Positions 14,851 through 19,025 of a stretch of 19,025 nt of DNA are shown here, in pieces. Made by a program: the position numbers and the translations under genes. Numbering within the stretch: position 1 is the first letter of the stretch; every line of letters starts with the position of its first letter. This DNA is from RUG11788 sp964578175. GTDB taxonomy: Bacteria; Bacillota_I; Bacilli_A; RF39; UBA660. The notes beneath the pieces were generated by a model. The model was given only the letters and a program-made list of their open reading frames with translations, made no database searches and was not told the origin of the DNA. Location: contig CAZOBH010000021.1 in the NCBI GenBank assembly GCA_964578175.1, positions 1-19,025 on the forward strand, given 5' to 3'.

Positions 14851-16686
14851 TTAATAATCTAATTCAACTGATAAAGTTAAAATATTAGAGTAATTAGATA
14901 AATAATTTATAGTTTCATGATTAGTTATATTTATAAAATAATCACCTATTGTTTTATTTATATATAAGGCCCCTGCATCAGTACATAATGTTTTATTATC
15001 AATTACTTTATCTCCAATTCTAGATGTTCTTAAATATACTCTAGGATTAGTTTTATATTTTAAATATAGAATCTTATTATCTACATATATCCTATCTATA
15101 TCTAGGTTTAAGCATGTTTTTAATTGATCTTCATTTCTAACCAAAAATGATATATTAATATTTTTATCATAATTATTATTATATTTAGATTTAAAACTTA
15201 ATACTTTTCTATTTAATTTAATATTTTCTCTTTGTTCTATTAAATCTTCTACAGCAAGTCTTCTAATTTCATTTAAATCTTTTATATTTATAAAAATATT
15301 TTCATCCATTTCTATCTCTATGTTTTCTAAAGAAAATGGAGTATTACCAAGTTTAGATAATTGTTCTATTATCTTTTCTCTAGTAGTTGGATAATTGATT
15401 GATTTTTCTACTTTAGAATATTCTTTAGTTACTATATTAACTCCATCAGATATTTCTAAAGTTATAGGTTTATCTATTTTGCAACTAACTTTAAAAGATA
15501 TTTTTATCTTCTTAAGAATTGGATTATTATATTTCTCTTTTATTTTTATATCTAAAGTCTTATTTAAAGACATTTTATCTTTAATATTAAATTTATTATC
15601 TAAAAGAATAATTTCTTCAGCACTAGCACTATTAATTAATTGTTCTTTTTTATTATATAGATAATTTACTATCATTCCTTTATCTATTTCATTAAAGCGA
15701 ATTCCATCTCCTTGAGTTAATGATTTATCTAATTTTACATAAATATATTTTTTATTAAAGTCTACTATTTTACCTAAAGGAACTCCTAAATGATTAGGAT
15801 TATTTAGATTAACAATATTAGATGGATCTTCATTATTTATAAAACCTTTAGTGTATTCTCTATTATATATTACTTTTAAATCTTCTAAATATTCCGAATT
15901 TAATTCATCATGATCTAATAAATGTCTATATAATTTAGTAACACATCCAACATATTCAGAACTTTTCATTCTTCCTTCTATCTTTAAAGAAGAAACAGTA
16001 GATTTTTTTATTCTGTCAAAATTAGATGAAGTATTTAAATCTTTACAAGATAGTAAATATTTACCATTTGTTTTAATCTTTTTGTTATTAGATTCTATCT
16101 CATAAGGAAGACGACATAAACCTGCACATTCTCCTTTATTACCAGATCTATTTAAAATAAATGATGAGAACAAGCATTGGCCTGAATAAGATACACATAA
16201 TGATCCATGAATAAATATTTCTTTTTCTAAAGATGTATCAATACTATCAATTTCATCTATGCTTAACTCTCTTGCAAAAACTACTCTTTTAACACCAAGG
16301 CTCTCTAAAAATTTAATTTGATTAAAGTTAGAATTATGCATTTGAGTACTAGCGTGAATTTCTAAATCTGGGAACATATTATGAGCAGCAGAAATAAGTC
16401 CAATATCCTGAATTATAACGGCATCTACTCCATTGATATATAAAAATTTCAAGTATTCTAAAGCATTAGAAAGTTCTGATTCATTTATTAAAGTATTAAC
16501 TGTAACATGAACCTTAACACCATATAAATGAGCATATTTAATTGCTTTAATCATCTCTTCATCGGAAAAGTTATTAGCGAAAGCTCTAGCACCAAATTTT
16601 TTACCACCTATATATATAGCGTCAGCTCCACTATGAACTGCTACTTTAAAAGTTTCATAATTACCTGCAGGTACTAATAATTCCAT
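14851..16686 (-). CDS. U32 family protein, truncated by an in-frame TAA
   Basis: A 611-residue U32 protein. The family was named as peptidases, but characterised members (RlhA, TrhP) take part in hydroxylating rRNA or tRNA and carry an iron-sulfur site. The barrel starts with ELLVPAGNYETFKVAVHSGADAIYIGG and FGARAFANNF, then ASTQMHNSN. The Cys set C164, C171, C187, C191 (GSLCVSYSGQC, GECAGLCRLPYEI) matches the family pattern. The C-terminal half is the long extension typical of RlhA-like proteins. ATG 16684-16686 follows AGGAGG. The frame ends at TAA 14851-14853 after SVELDY, but homologous sequence continues in the same frame. The intact gene would be 736 residues. The barrel and Cys site are unaffected, so the short product may still function. 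Confidence 0.85.
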   Translation of the reverse strand: MELLVPAGNYETFKVAVHSGADAIYIGGKKFGARAFANNFSDEEMIKAIKYAHLYGVKVHVTVNTLINESELSNALEYLKFLYINGVDAVIIQDIGLISAAHNMFPDLEIHASTQMHNSNFNQIKFLESLGVKRVVFARELSIDEIDSIDTSLEKEIFIHGSLCVSYSGQCLFSSFILNRSGNKGECAGLCRLPYEIESNNKKIKTNGKYLLSCKDLNTSSNFDRIKKSTVSSLKIEGRMKSSEYVGCVTKLYRHLLDHDELNSEYLEDLKVIYNREYTKGFINNEDPSNIVNLNNPNHLGVPLGKIVDFNKKYIYVKLDKSLTQGDGIRFNEIDKGMIVNYLYNKKEQLINSASAEEIILLDNKFNIKDKMSLNKTLDIKIKEKYNNPILKKIKISFKVSCKIDKPITLEISDGVNIVTKEYSKVEKSINYPTTREKIIEQLSKLGNTPFSLENIEIEMDENIFINIKDLNEIRRLAVEDLIEQRENIKLNRKVLSFKSKYNNNYDKNINISFLVRNEDQLKTCLNLDIDRIYVDNKILYLKYKTNPRVYLRTSRIGDKVIDNKTLCTDAGALYINKTIGDYFINITNHETINYLSNYSNILTLSVELDY

Positions 16687-16706
16687 AATGCCTCCTAAAC
16701 ATGTTA

Positions 16707-16715
16707 ATTATAACA
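16707..16715 (-). promoter_or_regulatory. Extended -10 promoter of the U32 gene
   Basis: Minus strand TGT-TATAAT, separated from the upstream terminator T-tract by a single base. Start near 16700, about 14 nt before the ATG. Confidence 0.65.
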
Positions 16716-16716
16716 T

Positions 16717-16743
16717 AAAAAAAGATAAATAAAATTTATCTTT
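16717..16743 (-). terminator. Terminator of the kinase-like gene
   Basis: Ten-bp stem AAAGATAAAT/ATTTATCTTT with a 3-nt loop, then a T run. The gene's TAA stop (16736-16738) lies within the 5' arm. Confidence 0.85.
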
Positions 16744-17464
16744 TAATTAATATTTTTCTCTTTTGTAATGCAAGATCTCCTATAAATTCAAAATCTTCTG
16801 ATTCTCTTATTAAATCATGAAGAAATCTAGATGAATTAGTTGATTTTTTTACCCAACCACAAAGATCTTTAGTTTCACTTCTTTCTAATTTTGTATCAGA
16901 TGACATTAAAAAGTAAAGTAACCTTGCATAAACATATCTTAAACTATTTTCATTATTTCTAGAAACTGTTGGTGTACCTATTTTATATTTATCTGTATCA
17001 CATAAATGTAAGAAATCTTCTGCATATAAATAACTATATCTATTTAAATCATTAGCTTCAACTTTATTTTCAGATAATTCTTGAAAATCCAATGACATTG
17101 CTAAAATAGAATCTCTTAATTCTTCAGTTGTAAATGATCCAACTGATTTCTCATCAGATATATCATCAACATATTCCATAACATATCCAGCATATTTTCC
17201 ATATGGATCAAGTATAATATTAGATGGTTGTGTAATCATTCTTAAATTAAGATTTTTAATGAAATATAAAGCTTTTTCAAAAGTCATTAGATTTTTTTCT
17301 TCACGAAAACAAATATCATATTTAAGTACTTTTAAAGCACTATCATGAAGTCTAAAAACAATACCATCATGTCCTGCACCAATAATTGGTAATTCTCTAG
17401 GATTTATTGGTTCAGGATTACTTCCTAGATAAACTTTATCAGGGATTTTATCTAGCTTTACCAT
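16736..17464 (-). CDS. Protein-kinase-like protein of unknown function
   Basis: A 242-residue protein whose N-terminal half looks like a kinase N-lobe: glycine loop GAGHDGIVF at 29-37, a Lys at 45 (SALKVLKYD, candidate ATP-binding lysine), EEKNLM near 55-60 (possible alpha-C Glu), and a hinge-like GYVMEYVDD near 93-101. The C-lobe does not show HRD or DFG motifs; the nearest stretch is VEANDLNRYSYLY. It may be a degenerate or divergent kinase, or an aminoglycoside-phosphotransferase-like relative. Start ATG 17462-17464 follows GGGGTGAT. It lies directly behind metK but has its own near-consensus promoter and terminator, so no functional link to SAM synthesis is implied. Confidence 0.65.
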   Translation of the reverse strand: MVKLDKIPDKVYLGSNPEPINPRELPIIGAGHDGIVFRLHDSALKVLKYDICFREEKNLMTFEKALYFIKNLNLRMITQPSNIILDPYGKYAGYVMEYVDDISDEKSVGSFTTEELRDSILAMSLDFQELSENKVEANDLNRYSYLYAEDFLHLCDTDKYKIGTPTVSRNNENSLRYVYARLLYFLMSSDTKLERSETKDLCGWVKKSTNSSRFLHDLIRESEDFEFIGDLALQKRKILIKR

Positions 17465-17489
17465 AATATCACCCCATTAATTGCTGGAT

Positions 17490-17518
17490 ATTATATCATT
17501 TTTTATTAATTAAGTCAA
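17490..17518 (-). promoter_or_regulatory. Strong promoter of the kinase-like gene, overlapping the metK stop
   Basis: Minus strand TTGACT (17513-17518), exact 17-nt spacer ending in TGA, TATAAT (17490-17495). The -35 contains the TGA stop codon of metK (17515-17517). Confidence 0.75.
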
Positions 17519-18618
17519 AACTTAACAAACTTTTCCCAAGAGAAGTCATTATTACCAAAATGTCCGTAATTACTAGTATTTTTAAAAATAGGCTTTCTTA
17601 AACCTAAATAATCAATTATTCCTTTAGGACTTAAATCAAAATTATCATTTATTTTATTAATTATTTCATCTATATCTATCTTATTTGTTCCAAAACAATC
17701 TATATAAATAGAAATAGGTTCTCTAACACCAATAGCGTAAGATATTTGAATTTCGCATTTATCAGCGTAATTGTTATAAACTACGTTTTTAGCTAAGAAT
17801 CTAGCCATATACGCACCTGATCTATCAACTTTAGTGGAATCTTTTCCAGAAAAAGCACCTCCACCATGTCTAGCATATCCTCCATAAGTATCAACGATGA
17901 TTTTACGACCAGTTAATCCAGAATCACCTAGTGGACCTCCTATTACAAATCTACCAGTTGGATTTATTAAAATTTTAGTATTATCATCAAGTAAATCTTT
18001 TGGAATAATGTAATTAATTACTTTTTCTTTTATTTCTTTTTTTAGCTCATCTATATCTTTATTTTCTCTATGTTGAACAGAAATAACAATTGTATCAATT
18101 CTTCTAATTTTATTTTCATCATATTCAACTGTTACTTGAGATTTACCATCAGCACCAATATCTTTAATAATATTATTTTTTCTAACATAAGAAAGTCTCT
18201 TAGTTAACTTATGTGCCAAAACTATTCCTAAAGGCATTAATTCGTCAGTCTCTCTAGTTGCGAAACCAAACATCATTCCTTGGTCTCCGGCTCCAAAATC
18301 GTCTACTCCTAATGCTATATCTTGTGATTGTTTAGATATATTTACAATAACATCACATGTTTTATAATCTATATCTGTATCTCCGAAATAACCTATTTCT
18401 TTTATAGAATTTCTAACAATTTTTTCAATATCAATATCTACTGATGATGTAATCTCACCTGTAACAAATATAGTGTTCTTACCTGCTACTACCTCACATG
18501 CACACCTAACATTTTCATCTTTTTCTAAATATGCATCCAACACACTATCTGATATATAATCACATAACTTATCTGGATGACCTTCTGTAACACTTTCAGA
18601 AGTAAATAATTTTTTCAT
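17515..18618 (-). CDS. metK: S-adenosylmethionine synthetase
   Basis: A 367-residue methionine adenosyltransferase, making SAM from methionine and ATP in the cytoplasm. Motifs are intact: SESVTEGHPDK (8-17, ATP-site His14), CEVVAG, GAGDQGMMFGFAT (109-121, methionine/ATP site), the Gly-rich HGGGAFSGKDSTKVDRS (251-267, flexible phosphate loop) and the final GHFG. It is somewhat shorter than typical enzymes (about 380-400), mainly in linker regions. The start is ATG 18616-18618, preceded by AAAGGG. The frame extends further upstream, but only through the riboswitch terminator. Expression is controlled by a SAM-I riboswitch, so high SAM stops transcription. No clear terminator follows; a 6-bp hairpin at the stop lacks a T-tract. 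Confidence 0.97.
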   Translation of the reverse strand: MKKLFTSESVTEGHPDKLCDYISDSVLDAYLEKDENVRCACEVVAGKNTIFVTGEITSSVDIDIEKIVRNSIKEIGYFGDTDIDYKTCDVIVNISKQSQDIALGVDDFGAGDQGMMFGFATRETDELMPLGIVLAHKLTKRLSYVRKNNIIKDIGADGKSQVTVEYDENKIRRIDTIVISVQHRENKDIDELKKEIKEKVINYIIPKDLLDDNTKILINPTGRFVIGGPLGDSGLTGRKIIVDTYGGYARHGGGAFSGKDSTKVDRSGAYMARFLAKNVVYNNYADKCEIQISYAIGVREPISIYIDCFGTNKIDIDEIINKINDNFDLSPKGIIDYLGLRKPIFKNTSNYGHFGNNDFSWEKFVKF

Positions 18619-18648
18619 AATATATTTCCCTTTCCTATATGTTACAAG

Positions 18649-18679
18649 AAAAAAGGCCTTTGTGCTCGCCAAAGACCTT
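18649..18679 (-). terminator. SAM riboswitch expression-platform terminator
   Basis: Ten-bp stem AAGGTCTTTG/CAAAGGCCTT (one G-T pair) with a 7-nt loop, then six T, located 30 nt before the metK start codon. In the ligand-free state the aptamer 3' side is expected to compete with its formation. Confidence 0.9.
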
Positions 18680-18685
18680 ATAAAG

Positions 18686-18781
18686 TATCATTCAAAGCAC
18701 TAAACTTTGTCGGTATTAGCACCTAACTCAATAGGTTGCTGTGGAGTCATAAAGCCGAATCTCTCATCCACTCTTGATAAC
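18686..18781 (-). ncRNA. SAM-I (S-box) riboswitch aptamer of metK
   Basis: On the minus strand the aptamer opens with TTATCAAGAG and continues with GGATGAGAGATTCGGC, then TATGACTCCACAGCAACC and GGTGCTAATACC, which are the conserved core segments of the S-box. P1 is formed by TATCA near 18775-18779 and TGATA near 18686-18690. The AAGAG kink-turn side and the GCAACC/GGTGCTAA internal loop are present. Binding SAM should stabilise P1 and release the terminator just downstream, turning metK off. Confidence 0.95.
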
Positions 18782-18793
18782 ATATATAACTAA

Positions 18794-18822
18794 ATTATAT
18801 TTATAATTATTATAAAAGTCAA
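18794..18822 (-). promoter_or_regulatory. Promoter of the metK riboswitch transcript
   Basis: Minus strand TTGACT (18817-18822), exact 17-nt spacer, TATAAT (18794-18799). No TG extension. The -35 directly abuts the stop codon of the upstream surface-protein gene; the transcript starts near 18787, just ahead of the aptamer. Confidence 0.8.
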
Positions 18823-19025
18823 TTAAATAAGTTTAAAGATTAATCCAATACCAGTAAATATACTAGTTATAATATTTAATAAAACTGAAATTATAGATGT
18901 TTCTTTCATGTCAGTTTTTGGAGGTGTTTTATCATCTGTAGAATCTTTTTCACCTTCATCACCAGTATTTTGAGTATAATAATAAGTTACATAAATAGTT
19001 CCATTTATGTATGTACCAACTACTT
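18823..19025 (-). CDS. C-terminal end of a MucBP-like surface protein (partial)
   Basis: The last 66 residues of a gene that continues beyond the right edge; stop TAA at 18823-18825. The visible part ends a repeat resembling MucBP domains (VVGTYINGTIYVTYYYTQN). It then has a Ser/Thr/Pro/Asp-rich spacer (TDDKTPPKTDMKET) and a final hydrophobic segment SIISVLLNIITSIFTGIGLI ending FKLI. This looks like a wall-spanning linker plus membrane anchor of an exported protein. There is no LPxTG motif; PPKTD at the expected position is only reminiscent. The protein is likely a large secreted repeat protein. No terminator is seen behind it. Confidence 0.75.
   Translation of the reverse strand, partial: VVGTYINGTIYVTYYYTQNTGDEGEKDSTDDKTPPKTDMKETSIISVLLNIITSIFTGIGLIFKLI

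Noticed and set aside
15395..15664. Plus-strand hydrophobic ORF inside the U32 gene
   Set aside because: Antisense to conserved U32 coding sequence; no ribosome-binding site.
17503..17520. Hairpin TTAAGT-TTTG-ACTTAA at the metK stop as a terminator
   Set aside because: Only six A/T-rich pairs and no T-tract behind it; the region is better explained by the -35 of the next promoter.

Overview
The window is about 19 kb of very AT-rich DNA (I estimate roughly 25-28% G+C by eye, not computed). Every gene I can support lies on the minus strand, so transcription runs from high to low coordinates. The content fits a Gram-positive, low-GC member of the Bacilli, possibly one of the small-genome uncultured gut lineages. 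The indicators are an LtaS-type polyglycerolphosphate synthase, a SAM-I riboswitch on metK, a UPF0371/DUF1846 protein, a long U32 protein and strong AGGAGG/GGTGAT ribosome-binding sites. The code is the standard bacterial one: Trp is TGG and TGA is used as a stop. A run of ten Ns at 2455-2464 marks an assembly gap.

Right side (about 8.0-19.0 kb) looks like ordinary chromosome. In transcription order it holds the C-terminal end of a MucBP-like surface protein, a SAM-I riboswitch with terminator and metK, a kinase-like protein, and a U32 protein interrupted by an in-frame TAA. It continues with an LTA-synthase-like membrane phosphotransferase, a short-chain dehydrogenase, a UPF0316-like membrane protein, the DUF1846 protein, a secreted PIG-L/LmbE deacetylase and a GNAT acetyltransferase. 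Almost every one of these has its own promoter and many their own terminator, so they are mainly single-gene units.

Left side (about 0.1-8.0 kb) looks accessory. It has a NERD-HRDC nuclease-like protein, a zinc-ribbon membrane protein broken by a frameshift in a run of seven A, a MmcQ/YjbR-EVE-like fusion, and an ABC exporter behind a roughly 200-nt leader. The only clear multi-gene operon follows: two related small proteins of unknown function (separated by the assembly gap), a macrodomain protein, an HD hydrolase and a uridine-phosphorylase-like enzyme. That operon has the chemistry for ADP-ribose or nucleotide turnover, but the joint role is inference.

The most consistent non-coding pattern is promoter design. 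Twelve of the fourteen promoters I can place carry an extended -10 (TGn followed by TATAAT or a close variant). The start codon usually lies 10-25 nt downstream of the inferred transcription start. In several places the T-tract of the upstream gene's terminator is directly the -15 region of the next promoter, and the stop codon of the upstream gene lies inside the terminator stem. I found no tRNA, rRNA, transposase or CRISPR array. No gene-free stretch exceeds 300 bases.
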